A stretch of DNA of 46,457 nucleotides. Source: Solirubrobacterales bacterium. GTDB lineage: Bacteria; Actinomycetota; Thermoleophilia; Solirubrobacterales; Solirubrobacteraceae. The translations under genes were made by a program, and so were the position numbers. The notes under the pieces are model-generated. The model made no database searches. It was not told where the DNA came from and worked only from the letters and a program-made list of their open reading frames with translations. This document shows, piece by piece, positions 18,762 to 27,731 of this stretch. Location of the stretch: the NCBI GenBank assembly GCA_026392385.1, contig JAPLCG010000018.1:1-46457 (forward strand), read 5' to 3'. Every line of letters starts with the position of its first letter. Within the stretch, counting starts at the first letter, position 1.

Positions 18762-19736
18762 TCAGCCAGCCTTCTTAGCCGCGAGGGCTTCTGTCAGCTT
18801 CGGCAGGATCTTGTTGAGGTCACCGACGATCCCGAGATCCGAGAACTCAAAGATTGGAGCATTTGAGTCCTTGTTGATCGCGATGATGTTCTCAGAACCC
18901 TGCATTCCAACCTTGTGCTGAATCGCACCGGAGATTCCAGCTGCGAAATAGAGCTTCGGAGCAACGGCCCTGCCGGTCTGCCCAATCTGGCCCGCATATG
19001 GGAACCATCCGGCATCAACGACTGCGCGGGTGGCAGCAACGGCGCCGCCAAGTACCTCGGCAAGGTCGTCACACATCTTGAAGCCTTCAGCTTCACCGAG
19101 TCCACGACCACCAGCAACGAGCACACTGGCATCCTCAATGTTCACATCGGCGCCACGCTGCTCGCCACGTGTGACCATCTTCGCCTTGAGTGAGAACGGC
19201 GAGAAATCAACTGGCAGCTGCTCTACAGCCGCAGTGCCACCGGTCTCCTTGACCTCAAAGGCGTTGATCCGGCCAATGATGATTCCTACATCGCCGCGGT
19301 AGGTCGATGTTGAGATCTGTGAGTCCTGGAGGATTGGACGCTCAGCAACTGCCTTGCCGTTCTCGACGCGGATCGCTGTCACTTCCATTGTTACTCCAGC
19401 CTCAAGCCTTGCTGCGAGGCCTGCACCGATCTCGAATCCCAGCAGTCCGCCGCCAAACAGCGCGTTGGAATAGCCGTTTGTCTTGATCAGCTGCGCCATC
19501 GCGTCAATAACTGGCTGGGAGAGCCCCTCAGGACCGTCAACCTTGTAGACCTTCGATGCGCCGTAATTGCCGAGCGCTGCGAGTGTTTCGTCGGTCAGAT
19601 CGGCTCCGCCGACGACAACGACATCACACTGGCCGCCGAGCTCGCCCGCAACGCGGGTTCCCTCGGAAATCGCGCCAAGCGAGTTCTTGTTGATGACTCC
19701 ATCCTTGTGGAGTGCGTAGACCAGAACTGAGCTCAT
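18762..19736 (-). CDS. etfA: Electron transfer flavoprotein subunit alpha
   Basis: This is the FAD-binding subunit of the heterodimeric ETF that accepts electrons from acyl-CoA dehydrogenases. The 324-residue protein has the C-terminal FAD-binding domain with VLVAGGRGLGEAEGFKMCDDLAEVLGGAVAATRAVVDAGWFPYAGQIGQTGRAVAPKLYFAAGISGAIQHKVGM and the ending DLGIVGDLNKILPKLTEAL. Its ATG overlaps the etfB stop by 4 bases. Confidence 0.97.
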   Translation of the reverse strand: MSSVLVYALHKDGVINKNSLGAISEGTRVAGELGGQCDVVVVGGADLTDETLAALGNYGASKVYKVDGPEGLSQPVIDAMAQLIKTNGYSNALFGGGLLGFEIGAGLAARLEAGVTMEVTAIRVENGKAVAERPILQDSQISTSTYRGDVGIIIGRINAFEVKETGGTAAVEQLPVDFSPFSLKAKMVTRGEQRGADVNIEDASVLVAGGRGLGEAEGFKMCDDLAEVLGGAVAATRAVVDAGWFPYAGQIGQTGRAVAPKLYFAAGISGAIQHKVGMQGSENIIAINKDSNAPIFEFSDLGIVGDLNKILPKLTEALAAKKAG

Positions 19737-20527
19737 GCGATCAGCTTCCTTTCCTCAAGCCAGGCGACAATCTCTGCGACTGTCTCGTTGGTGTCTTCAT
19801 CCTCAATAATGCGACCGGATTCCTTGCTCGGTGGGGCCTTGAAGTCGCCACAGGAAACCTGTGAACCATCAACGCCAACCTTGCCGGCATCAATGCCGAC
19901 ATCAGCTGCGGCCTTGACGTCAAGTGGCTTCTTCTTTGCGCCCATGATCGCCTTCAGCGATGGGTAACGCGGCTCGTTGATTGCGTCACCAACTGAGATC
20001 ACTGCTGGCAGTTCAACGGCAACGGTGTCGTAGCCATACTCAGCCTGGCGCTCGCAGGTTGCAACCTTGTCAGCGAGATCCATCTTTACGACCTGAGTCA
20101 GAGATGGCATCTGCAGGTGATCGGCGACAACTGCACCGATCGTGTAGCACTCGCCGTCATCCGACTGCTGACCGAGCAGCACGAGGTCGGGATTCTCCGA
20201 CTCAAGCACCTTGGCGAGCGAATAACCGGTTGCGGCTACATCCGAGCCAGCAAGCGCATCGTCTGAAAGGTGAATTGATCGATCTGCACCAAGTGAAACT
20301 GCCTTGTGCAGAGCGCGCTCTGAGCCGGCTGGGCCCATTGTCACGGCGACGATCTCTTCGACGGGTGTCACGCCACCCTCACGGATCTGCATTGCTGCTT
20401 CGATCGCATGGGTGTCGTATGGATTGAGGTTGGCTTCGCCGGAGCGATCAAGGCGGCCCGTTGCCGGGTCAATGCGCTTGTCTACTGCGGCGTCAGGAAC
20501 CTGTTTGACCAGGACGCAAATCTTCAC
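19733..20527 (-). CDS. etfB: Electron transfer flavoprotein subunit beta
   Basis: This is the AMP-binding partner of EtfA. The 264-residue protein starts MKICVLVKQVPDAAVDKRIDPATGRLDR and contains NPYDTHAIEAAMQIRE, the DPDLVLLGQQSDDGE-like block and the signature VAVELPAVISVGDAINEPRYPSLKAIMGAKKKPL. Translation begins at GTG 20527 with AGGAGG 11 bases upstream (20539-20544). An 18-base palindrome sits further upstream. It is the first gene of the ETF operon. Confidence 0.97.
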   Translation of the reverse strand: MKICVLVKQVPDAAVDKRIDPATGRLDRSGEANLNPYDTHAIEAAMQIREGGVTPVEEIVAVTMGPAGSERALHKAVSLGADRSIHLSDDALAGSDVAATGYSLAKVLESENPDLVLLGQQSDDGECYTIGAVVADHLQMPSLTQVVKMDLADKVATCERQAEYGYDTVAVELPAVISVGDAINEPRYPSLKAIMGAKKKPLDVKAAADVGIDAGKVGVDGSQVSCGDFKAPPSKESGRIIEDEDTNETVAEIVAWLEERKLIA

Positions 20528-20567
20528 GGTGTGGTCGTCCTCCTAGGGAGCGGTTGATTGGTACGGG

Positions 20568-20573
20568 ATCCTA
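20568..20573 (-). promoter_or_regulatory. Putative -10 box of the etfB operon
   Basis: TAGGAT on the minus strand would give a leader of roughly 33 bases containing the AGGAGG ribosome-binding site. The palindrome at 20585-20602 covers the expected -35 region. The call is from pattern only. Confidence 0.4.
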
Positions 20574-20584
20574 CGCAACTGACC

Positions 20585-20602
20585 TGACTGACGAGTCAAT
20601 CA
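20585..20602. promoter_or_regulatory. 18-bp palindrome upstream of etfB, candidate TetR/FadR-type operator
   Basis: TGACTGACGAGTCAATCA reads as TGAyTGAC-N2-GTCArTCA, symmetric at 14 of 18 positions. Its form resembles the TGAATGA...TCATTCA sites bound by TetR-family fatty-acid regulators such as Bacillus FadR. It lies 58 bases upstream of the etfB start and overlaps the inferred -35 region. No regulator gene is in the window. Confidence 0.5.
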
Positions 20603-20643
20603 GATTACGGCGCTGATCCACTTTGGGATTGATTTTGATGCTT

Positions 20644-21069
20644 TTAGGCTGTTACTGCGCCTTTTATGAAGTCGATTATTGCCTGTGTTGAAGCGCCTGG
20701 CGTGAAGACTTCAGCCACGCCGAGCGCCTTAAGTTCGGGAATGTCGTCGGCCGGAATTGTGCCACCAACCGTTACAAGGATGTCTCCAGCCTCCTGCTCG
20801 CGAAGCAGTTCCACGATCCGTGGCACGAGCGTCATGTGCGCGCCAGAGAGGATCGAAAGCCCAACAGCGTCTGCGTCCTCTTGGATCGCAGTTTCAACAA
20901 TTTGCTCTGGTGTCTGATGAAGACCGGTATAGATGACTTCCATACCGGCATCGCGCAATGCGCGGGCGATGATCTTCGCGCCGCGATCATGGCCGTCAAG
21001 CCCTGGCTTGGCGACGACAACACGGATCTTTCGCTGGGTGGTGATTGAGCTCATTTGAGTGGTTGCCAT
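20644..21069 (-). CDS. icmB: B12-binding small subunit of acyl-CoA mutase (IcmB-like)
   Basis: This is a stand-alone cobalamin-binding subunit of 141 residues (136 if translation starts at the second Met, 21054). The base-off B12 motif DxHxxG appears in [25 protein letters not shown], followed by GLSILSGAH and VGGTIP. The size fits the small subunit of split mutases such as Streptomyces IcmB (about 136 residues). It works with the large subunit encoded 600 bases downstream; the large-subunit residues point to isobutyryl-CoA rather than methylmalonyl-CoA. Sequence of this subunit alone does not distinguish the two. TAGGAT at 21103-21108 may be its -10. Confidence 0.85.
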   Translation of the reverse strand: MATTQMSSITTQRKIRVVVAKPGLDGHDRGAKIIARALRDAGMEVIYTGLHQTPEQIVETAIQEDADAVGLSILSGAHMTLVPRIVELLREQEAGDILVTVGGTIPADDIPELKALGVAEVFTPGASTQAIIDFIKGAVTA

Positions 21070-21153
21070 GCAGGACTTGGGGCACCTGCGAGGACGCCGT
21101 GAATCCTATCGCCCGAGCGCTTGACGCGGCAGCGCCAGCGCGGGCCAGGACCT

Positions 21154-21603
21154 TTAGCTGTTGTCCTCTACGTATCCCTTCAGCTTGCCGGGCATCGTGT
21201 CAACCATCTGACCGCGCAGTAGATCAACGAGCGGACCGCGAATCAACATCCCGAGGCCACGGCCCATGTCAACGGTCATCTCATAGGTCGCCTTTGTGGT
21301 TCCGTCACCAAGGTCTTCGAGTGTCCACGAACCTTCAACCGACTTCATGTCGCCCTTCTTCTGCTTCCAGGAAAGCCCATTTGGCTCGTCGTAGCTGAAC
21401 TCAAGTTCGCTGGTCACAGTCTTAACCCGCGCATCGCTCTTTGTACGAACAAGAACTTGATTTCCATCCTTGTCGCGTTTGAGAACCTCAGCATCCTTAA
21501 TCTCCGGCTGCCAAGCAGGTGAGTTCTCAACATCGGCTGCAACCGCGTAGACGGCTTCAATCGGTGCATTAATCGTTTCGGTTGCGCTTCCGTGAATCGC
21601 CAT
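21154..21603 (-). CDS. SRPBCC (polyketide cyclase/START-like) family protein
   Basis: This is a helix-grip fold protein of 149 residues: MAIHGSATETINAPIEAVYAVAADVENSPAWQPEIKDAEVLKRDKDG, then alternating strands (VLVRTKSDARVKTVTSELEFSYDEPNGLSWKQKKG) and a C-terminal amphipathic helix (MLIRGPLVDLLRGQMVDTMPGKLKGYV). Such proteins bind hydrophobic ligands; the specific ligand is unknown. The ATG at 21603 has GAGGAG upstream; the longer ORF to 21696 would overlap the mutase gene. It lies between the large and small subunit genes of the mutase. Confidence 0.8.
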   Translation of the reverse strand: MAIHGSATETINAPIEAVYAVAADVENSPAWQPEIKDAEVLKRDKDGNQVLVRTKSDARVKTVTSELEFSYDEPNGLSWKQKKGDMKSVEGSWTLEDLGDGTTKATYEMTVDMGRGLGMLIRGPLVDLLRGQMVDTMPGKLKGYVEDNS

Positions 21604-21664
21604 CAGTTGCTCTCCTCGCGTTTGCGACCGACTCCCCCGCCGGTCTTTGTAACTGCGGCGCCGA

Positions 21665-23323
21665 TCAGAAGACCGGCGTCTCCCGATAAGTGCCAAATAC
21701 CTTCTGCAGTGACTTGATCATCTCGCCCTCAGTGCAATCTGCGCGCGCCGCATCAAGCAGTGGCTCCATCAAATTGGTGCCTGCCTCGGCGGCTGACTGA
21801 AGATTCGCGAGTGCTACCTCAACGCCAGCCGCGTCGCGGCGGTTGCGCAGCTCAGCAAGCCGCTCGATCTGCTGGCTCTCGAGTACCGGATCAATCCGCA
21901 GAATCGGCGTTTGATCCTCCGACCCTTCGGTGAAGGCATTGACGCCAACTACCTGCCGTCGTCCAGCTTCAATCTCTTTCTGCAGATCGAATGCGGCATC
22001 GGCAATCTCTCGCTGCGGGAACCCCTCCTTGACGGCAGCAACCATGCCGCCGAGCTCATCAATCCGACGGAAGTAGTCGTAGGCCTGAGCCTCAATTGCA
22101 TCGGTCATCGCCTCAACAGCGTATGAGCCTCCGAGTGGATCAATCGTGTTTGCGACTCCGGTTTCGAGTGCGATGATCTGCTGGGTTCGCAGGGCAATTC
22201 GTACCGCCTCCTCGGTCGGAAGCGCGAGCGCTTCGTCGTAGGAGTTGGTGTGCAGGGATTGTGTTCCTCCAAGCACTCCAGCTAGCGCCTCAATTGCCGT
22301 GCGGACAATGTTGTTGAGCGGCTGCTGGGCGGTCAAGGAAACGCCTGCTGTCTGCGTGTGGAAGCGCATCAGCCACGAACGTGGATCCTTGGCGCCAAAT
22401 GTCTCCTTCAGTTCGCGTGCCCAGATCCTGCGCGCTGCTCGGTACTTGGCAATCTCCTCAAAGAAGTCAATTTGTGCGTTGAAGAAGAACGAGAGCCGCG
22501 GCGCGAAATCGTCAACATTGAGGCCACGCTCAACTGCCTCTTCGACGTAGGTGAGGCCGTCCTTGAGCGTGAAGGCGAGCTCCTGAGCTGCGGTCGCCCC
22601 CGCCTCACGGATGTGGTAGCCACTGATTGAAACCGGATGCCAGCGTGGCATCTCCTGCGAACACCATTCGATCATGTCACCGACCAGCCGCATCGCTGGA
22701 TCGATTGGGAAGCACCACTCCTTCTGAGCGATGTACTCCTTGAGAATGTCGGTCTGGATTGTCCCCGCGAGGTCCTTCGCGGCGACTCCCTGGCGCTCGG
22801 CGGCAACTACATAGAAGGCGAGCATGATCGCCGCCGGGGCATTAATCGTCATCGAGACTGAAACCTCACCAAGCGGAATGCCGTCGAACAGACGCTCCAT
22901 GTCCTCAAGCGAATCGACTGCGACGCCCTCGCGACCAACCTCGCCATGCGAGAGCGGATCGTCTGAGTCGTGGCCCATCAGTGATGGCATGTCGAACGCA
23001 GTCGACAGGCCGGTCTGGCCGTGCTCGAGCAGGTAGTGGAAGCGCTTGTTTGTCTCCTCGGCCGTGCCGAAGCCCGCGAACTGGCGCATCGTCCAGAGGC
23101 GACCCCTGTACATCGAGCCATAAACACCGCGGGTGAACGGGTACTGACCGGGCAGGCCGATCGAGTCGTCAAGGTCAGATGGCAGATCGGCAGCCGTGTA
23201 GAGCGGATCGACCGGTTCGTTCGACAGCGTTGTGAAGGGAACGTCGCGCTCGGGAGTCCTGTCAAAAGTCTCGCTTCGCCAACGCTCTAGGTCGTCGGCA
23301 AATGTCCGTGGTGTCGCTGCCAT
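21665..23323 (-). CDS. icmA: Large subunit of B12-dependent acyl-CoA mutase (isobutyryl-CoA mutase type)
   Basis: This is the catalytic TIM-barrel subunit of an adenosylcobalamin carbon-skeleton mutase, 552 residues, the size of split IcmA. The family blocks are clear: [94 protein letters not shown] and [40 protein letters not shown]. The two carboxylate-specificity residues of methylmalonyl-CoA mutase (Tyr89 and Arg207, Propionibacterium numbering) are Phe82 and Gln200 here, the pair reported for isobutyryl-CoA mutase. The start at 23323 is supported by TAGACT 8 bases upstream. Confidence 0.85.
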   Translation of the reverse strand: MAATPRTFADDLERWRSETFDRTPERDVPFTTLSNEPVDPLYTAADLPSDLDDSIGLPGQYPFTRGVYGSMYRGRLWTMRQFAGFGTAEETNKRFHYLLEHGQTGLSTAFDMPSLMGHDSDDPLSHGEVGREGVAVDSLEDMERLFDGIPLGEVSVSMTINAPAAIMLAFYVVAAERQGVAAKDLAGTIQTDILKEYIAQKEWCFPIDPAMRLVGDMIEWCSQEMPRWHPVSISGYHIREAGATAAQELAFTLKDGLTYVEEAVERGLNVDDFAPRLSFFFNAQIDFFEEIAKYRAARRIWARELKETFGAKDPRSWLMRFHTQTAGVSLTAQQPLNNIVRTAIEALAGVLGGTQSLHTNSYDEALALPTEEAVRIALRTQQIIALETGVANTIDPLGGSYAVEAMTDAIEAQAYDYFRRIDELGGMVAAVKEGFPQREIADAAFDLQKEIEAGRRQVVGVNAFTEGSEDQTPILRIDPVLESQQIERLAELRNRRDAAGVEVALANLQSAAEAGTNLMEPLLDAARADCTEGEMIKSLQKVFGTYRETPVF

Positions 23324-23331
23324 CGAACCGG

Positions 23332-23337
23332 AGTCTA
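23332..23337 (-). promoter_or_regulatory. Leaderless -10 box for icmA
   Basis: TAGACT on the minus strand ends 8 bases before the ATG at 23323. It supports that start over the ORF-track start at 23344. Confidence 0.55.
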
Positions 23338-23370
23338 AACCCACATGCGAGGTTCGGACTTAGTAGGCAG

Positions 23371-24501
23371 TCAACGCGCAGCTTCGCCCAAGAGCGCGCG
23401 GGCAATCACGAGGCGCTGAACTTCACTTGTGCCTTCGTAAATCTCAGTGATCTTCGCATCACGGTAGTAACGCTCAGCGGGCAGGTCGGTCATATAACCG
23501 GCACCACCCATGACCTGGATCGCTTCACCTGTCTGGAATCGGGCGACGCGGCTAGCGAACAGCTTGGCCTGCGCCCCCTCAACTGTGTGCGGCTCGCCAA
23601 GATCCTTGAGCATCGCGGCACGCAGGTAGAGCGCGCGGGCAGCTTCAACATCGGTACTCATCTCAGCGATCTTCGCCTGAATCTGGCCGAGCTTTGCGAT
23701 CGGAGCTCCGAATGCCTCGCGCTCCTTTGCCCAGTCGATGGCAAGGTCGAGGGCCCCTTGCGCTAGCCCGGTCGCTTGCGCGGCAATACCAATCCGGCCA
23801 CCGTCCATCACGCCGAGTGCGATCCGCATCCCCTGACCGGGTTCGCCAAGCCGCTCACATTCGACGCCATCAAAGGAAAGGTCCGCCGTGTTCGAAGCGT
23901 GCAGACCCATCTTTTCCGGCGTGCCAACCAGCTCAAGTCCACTCGCCGGCCGTTCGACGATGAAGGCGGACGGCTTCCCGTCTGCTTCGCTGTCGCGCGC
24001 TATTACGACAATCGTCTTCGCAAACGAGCCGTTCGTTACCCACTGCTTGTTTCCATGCAAACGACCATCGCGAAACTCGGTTCTGATCGCCCCAAGGTCA
24101 CTTCCAGCATGCGACTCGGTCAAGGCGATCGCCGCCAGACCATGCCCTTGGGCAAGTGGTGGAATCAGCCGCTGCTGCTGCTCCTCACTGCCGAACTGGA
24201 GGATCGGCTGTGTACCGACCGAGAGGTGCACTGAGACGGTCACAGCAAGCGATGCCTCTACGCGCGAGAGCTCCTCGATTACAAGCGCTGCCGATGTAAA
24301 GCCAGCCCCCGCTCCTCCAAGTGAACTGGGAACACAGATGCCGAGCAGCCCAAGCTGTCCCAACTGATCAACTAGCGCCTTCGGGAACTCGCGCTGACGG
24401 TCGCGCTGGGCAGCACCAGGCGCCACCTGCTCGTCGGCAAACCGCTTAGCGAGCAAACGCGTTTCGTTCTGCTCGTCACTGAGTCCAGGAATCAAACCCA
24501 T
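23371..24501 (-). CDS. Acyl-CoA dehydrogenase
   Basis: This FAD enzyme introduces the alpha-beta double bond into an acyl-CoA and passes electrons to ETF. The 376-residue protein has ALTESHAGSDLGAIRTEFRDG (acyl-CoA/FAD contact), KQWVTNGSFAKTIVVIARD, the GLAQGALDLAIDWAKEREAFGAPIAKLGQIQ helix, and the catalytic glutamate in EIYEGTSEVQRLVIARALLG. Substrate chain length cannot be told; short or branched chains are likely given the mutase context. Its start overlaps the end of the HAD gene by 10 bases. Confidence 0.94.
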   Translation of the reverse strand: MGLIPGLSDEQNETRLLAKRFADEQVAPGAAQRDRQREFPKALVDQLGQLGLLGICVPSSLGGAGAGFTSAALVIEELSRVEASLAVTVSVHLSVGTQPILQFGSEEQQQRLIPPLAQGHGLAAIALTESHAGSDLGAIRTEFRDGRLHGNKQWVTNGSFAKTIVVIARDSEADGKPSAFIVERPASGLELVGTPEKMGLHASNTADLSFDGVECERLGEPGQGMRIALGVMDGGRIGIAAQATGLAQGALDLAIDWAKEREAFGAPIAKLGQIQAKIAEMSTDVEAARALYLRAAMLKDLGEPHTVEGAQAKLFASRVARFQTGEAIQVMGGAGYMTDLPAERYYRDAKITEIYEGTSEVQRLVIARALLGEAAR

Positions 24502-25259
24502 CGTCGCCCATCCCTTCTGGCTACTAGCGCGCCGATACCGCCGGCAAGTGCCGTTGTAAGGATCGCGCCGCCAAGAACTAGGCGGCGACCGATCGTTTCA
24601 AAGGTCATTATCTCCCAGCCCTCTTCGGCAGCAACCTTCGCCAACGGCCGGTCAGGGTTGACGGCAACCGGGTGACCGACGGCGCGCAGCATTGGCAGGT
24701 CAGACTCGGAATCCGAATATGCGTAGGACTCAGCCAGGTCGAATCCCTGATCGGCGGCAAGTTTGCGGATTGCCTCCGCCTTACCCTCGCGGTAGGTGAA
24801 GATCCCCTCACCGCGGCCGGTATAGCGGCCGTCAACGATCTCTGACCGCGCACCGATCCCACCGTCAAAGCCAAGAATCAGCGCGAGCAGGCCAGCGATT
24901 TCCTGCGAAGCGGCAGTCATGATGTAGACGGGGCGGCCAGCATCTTGGTGCATCCACGCCTCCTTCAGCATCTGCGGGTAGAGGCGTGGAAGGACGCCAG
25001 CAAGCACATCCGGGGCGAGCCGCTGCATTGAGCGGGCATCAACCCCCTCAATCAGCGATGCAATCCGGTCGCGCAACTCGTCGGTGCGTTCGTCGGTTGA
25101 TCCAACCAACCGAAACCTCAAGTTCTCATAGGCGGAGCTCGCCATCCGTCGCCTCGACAGGAGCCCAGCCCGATATGCAGCACGGCCAAACTCGAACGCC
25201 GACGATCCAGCCATCAGCGTGCGGTCGAGGTCGAAGAAGACGGCGGAACGGCCCGCCAT
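24492..25259 (-). CDS. HAD-superfamily IB hydrolase
   Basis: This is a phosphatase-like protein of about 255 residues, related to SerB and to HAD domains found in some acyltransferase loci. Motif I is FFDLDRTLMAGSSAFEFG. Motif II is the Thr/Ser region in YIMTAASQEIAG. Motif III/IV is YSDSESDLPMLRAVGHPVAVNPD. The C-terminus has a hydrophobic segment (LGGAILTTALAGGIGALVA). The ATG at 25259 has GGGAG 5 bases upstream; a GTG one codon earlier is also possible. The substrate is unknown. It is coupled to the acyl-CoA dehydrogenase downstream. Confidence 0.85.
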   Translation of the reverse strand: MAGRSAVFFDLDRTLMAGSSAFEFGRAAYRAGLLSRRRMASSAYENLRFRLVGSTDERTDELRDRIASLIEGVDARSMQRLAPDVLAGVLPRLYPQMLKEAWMHQDAGRPVYIMTAASQEIAGLLALILGFDGGIGARSEIVDGRYTGRGEGIFTYREGKAEAIRKLAADQGFDLAESYAYSDSESDLPMLRAVGHPVAVNPDRPLAKVAAEEGWEIMTFETIGRRLVLGGAILTTALAGGIGALVARRDGRRWV

Positions 25260-25269
25260 CACAGCTCCC

Positions 25270-26219
25270 TCAGGATGCCCGCAGAATCACGGCATCGCCC
25301 TGACCGCCGCCCGAACAGATCGCGACGACACCGAGGCCGCCGCCACGACGGCGTAGCTCCAGCGCCAGCGTTCCGAGAATCCGCGCGCCAGAGGCCCCAA
25401 TTGGGTGCCCAAGTGCGATTGCTCCACCGTGGATATTGACCTTGTCCTCATCGAGGTCAAGCATCCTCATCGAATTGAGCGCCACCGAACGGCAGTCGTC
25501 GAACCATCCTCAACGAAGATCGCTGGAAGCGTTGCGAGCCGTTCAAGAGTTGTATCGGCACGAGGACTCTCATCCGTGTCAACAACCGTCTCACCCTTAC
25601 GCGACTTGATTGTTACCGGGACGATCTCCTCAGCCATCACTCCCGACTCAATTGCTTTGAGCGCAAGTTCATGGCTGCGCAGAGCGAAGCGGTCCATGTC
25701 AGGACGGCTCATCTCAAACTCAGCAGCAACCTCAGACGCCTCGTGCGCCATGTGCTTACCAGAGAATGGGTTCGTCAGACCATCCTTGATCATTGCGTCG
25801 TTGGCCTTGACATCTCCCATCCGGAAGCCTTGGCGTGCACCCGGCAACAGGTAGGGAGCATTCGTCATTGATTCCATGCCACCACCGAGACCAACCTCAA
25901 TGTCACCAACACGAATTGCCGTATCAATCAGCGCTACGGCCCGAACGCTTGATGCACAAACCTTGTTGACGGTCTCGGAGCTGACCTCCTTTGGAATGCC
26001 ACCCTTGATCTGAGCCTGCCGCGAAGGGATCTGGCCCTGGCCGGCCTGAAGGACCTGCCCCATGACGACATGGTCAATCTGCTCGCCCTCAATGCCAGCC
26101 CGTTCCAGCGCTGCGGCAATAGCGATTCCACCAAGGTCGGTGGCGTCCTGGCTGGCCAGGCTGCCGGACATCTTGCCGATTGGCGTACGTGCGGCAGAGA
26201 GGATCACGGTCTTGGGCAT
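25270..26219 (-). pseudogene. Acetyl-CoA acetyltransferase (thiolase), internally deleted and frameshifted
   Basis: The N-terminal part starts MPKTVILSAARTPIGKMSGSLAS at ATG 26219 (GGAG 8 bases upstream) and keeps the nucleophile cysteine in NKVCASSVRAVALIDTAIR. It runs normally to EDGSTTA, then shifts out of frame and stops at 25467. The C-terminal part, in another frame, resumes at [38 protein letters not shown] and keeps [10 protein letters not shown]. By comparison with the family, about 80 residues between GNxSG and the NEAFA catalytic segment are missing. As written it is inactive. The long N-terminal extension in the ORF track (to 26699) is not part of the gene. Confidence 0.82.
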
Positions 26220-26267
26220 CAATGGTCTCCGGTCTAGTTCAGTCGGGTAATAAGGCAAGCGTAGCGA

Positions 26268-26273
26268 TAGGCT
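26268..26273 (+). promoter_or_regulatory. Leaderless -10 box for pepA
   Basis: TAGGCT ends 8 bases before the ATG at 26282, in the 62-base gap between divergent thiolase and aminopeptidase genes. Confidence 0.55.
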
Positions 26274-26281
26274 CCGAGGCG

Positions 26282-27730
26282 ATGCAGGTTGAGGCCACCA
26301 CGACAGCACCGGGCGCAACGCTTGCCGACACGATTGCGGTGCCGGTATTCGAAGCTGAGGGGATCGCCCATGACCTTGAAGGCGGGCAGCTTGACGCACT
26401 AGTTGACCGCGGCGAGGCACGAACTTCGGTTGGTTCGGTTGCTCTAACCCACGCAGGATCAACCCGCTATCTGATCTACGGACTCGGTAGCCGCGACAGG
26501 CTTGACGGCGAAGCAGCAAGGCGCGCCGCCGCAGCGGTTGAAGCCGAAGCCCGCCGACTTGGTACTGAAACGCTCTGTGTTGAGATCCCTCATCACGCGT
26601 CCGATCAGGTTGTTGAAGGGCTCGTTGAGGGAGTTGTGTTGTCAGCACATCGCTGGGACACCCGCAAGACCGAGAACTCCGCTCGGCGCGAACCAGCAAC
26701 CAGAGTTCTGCTTAGCGACCATCAGGATCGTTCAGCTGCAGTCGCCCGCGGATTTTTGCTCGCTACAGCGCAGAACTGCGCACGCGACCTTCAGAACGCG
26801 CCACCGAACGAGTTGACTCCGGAGGCACTAGTCGCCCGTGCCGAAGAGATTGCCCTGCTTAGTGAGCACGCTTCGTTGGAGACACTTGACCGTGCCGGAC
26901 TGATCGCTGCCGGCTGCGGAGCCTTCGCCGCTGTCGCTCAAGGATCGGTACGCGAGCCGCGGATGATCATTCTGCGCTGGTCACCACCGGGTGTCGACGC
27001 CAAACCACTCGCAATCGTTGGCAAGGCGGTCACCTTTGACAGCGGTGGCATCTCGATCAAGCCCTCAGGCGGCATGGAAGAGATGAAGTTCGACATGTCC
27101 GGCGGAGCAACTGCGCTCGAAGCAACCGCTGCGATCATTGAGCTTGGCATCGCGACGCCCGTCATCTGCATTGTCGGCGCGACTGAAAACCTCCCATCCG
27201 GCAGCGCGATGCTCCCAAGCGACATCGTCACCGCTTCCGATGGAACAACGATCGAGATTGACAACACCGACGCTGAGGGTCGACTCGTCCTAGCTGATTG
27301 CATTGTCCGAGCCAAGGCTGAGGGCGCCAGCCGAATAGTTGACTTTGCGACGCTGACTGGCGCGATGCGCATCGCGCTCGGCCATGCCTATGCGGGACTG
27401 TTCAGCAACAGCGATGCATGGGCCGAGCAACTGCTTGACGCTTCAGCAGAAAGTGGTGAGCCACTCTGGCGGATGCCACTCCATCCTTCATACATGAAGA
27501 TGATTGAGGGTCGATACGCCGACATTCGCAACACCTCAAGCAAGCGTGTCGCCGGCGCATCGACCGGGGCCGAGTTCATCCACCACTTCGCAGGCGACGA
27601 GATCCCATGGGCGCACATTGACATCGCCGGCGTTGCCGACGGCGTTGGCCTTCCCTACGCAAAGCATGGCGGAGCTGGCTTCGGAGTCAGGCTGCTTGTC
27701 TGCTTGACAGAATCGCTTGCCGAGGCATGA
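26282..27730 (+). CDS. pepA: Leucyl aminopeptidase (M17, PepA)
   Basis: This is a cytosolic two-metal aminopeptidase that removes N-terminal residues, usually as a hexamer. The 482-residue protein has the N-terminal macro-like domain to about 165 and the catalytic domain with metal/lysine motif IVGKAVTFDSGGISIKPSGGMEEMKFDMSGGA and the M17 signature NTDAEGRLVLAD. The ATG at 26282 is used because TAGGCT lies 8 bases before it; the ORF-track start at 26180 would extend into the divergent thiolase gene. The next gene starts 1 base after its stop. Confidence 0.95.
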   Translation: MQVEATTTAPGATLADTIAVPVFEAEGIAHDLEGGQLDALVDRGEARTSVGSVALTHAGSTRYLIYGLGSRDRLDGEAARRAAAAVEAEARRLGTETLCVEIPHHASDQVVEGLVEGVVLSAHRWDTRKTENSARREPATRVLLSDHQDRSAAVARGFLLATAQNCARDLQNAPPNELTPEALVARAEEIALLSEHASLETLDRAGLIAAGCGAFAAVAQGSVREPRMIILRWSPPGVDAKPLAIVGKAVTFDSGGISIKPSGGMEEMKFDMSGGATALEATAAIIELGIATPVICIVGATENLPSGSAMLPSDIVTASDGTTIEIDNTDAEGRLVLADCIVRAKAEGASRIVDFATLTGAMRIALGHAYAGLFSNSDAWAEQLLDASAESGEPLWRMPLHPSYMKMIEGRYADIRNTSSKRVAGASTGAEFIHHFAGDEIPWAHIDIAGVADGVGLPYAKHGGAGFGVRLLVCLTESLAEA

Positions 27731-27731
27731 G

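Noticed and set aside
26220-26699. 160-residue N-terminal extension of the thiolase ORF
   Set aside because: It overlaps pepA and is not thiolase-like; the conserved start MPKTVILSAARTPIG at 26219 has its own ribosome-binding site.
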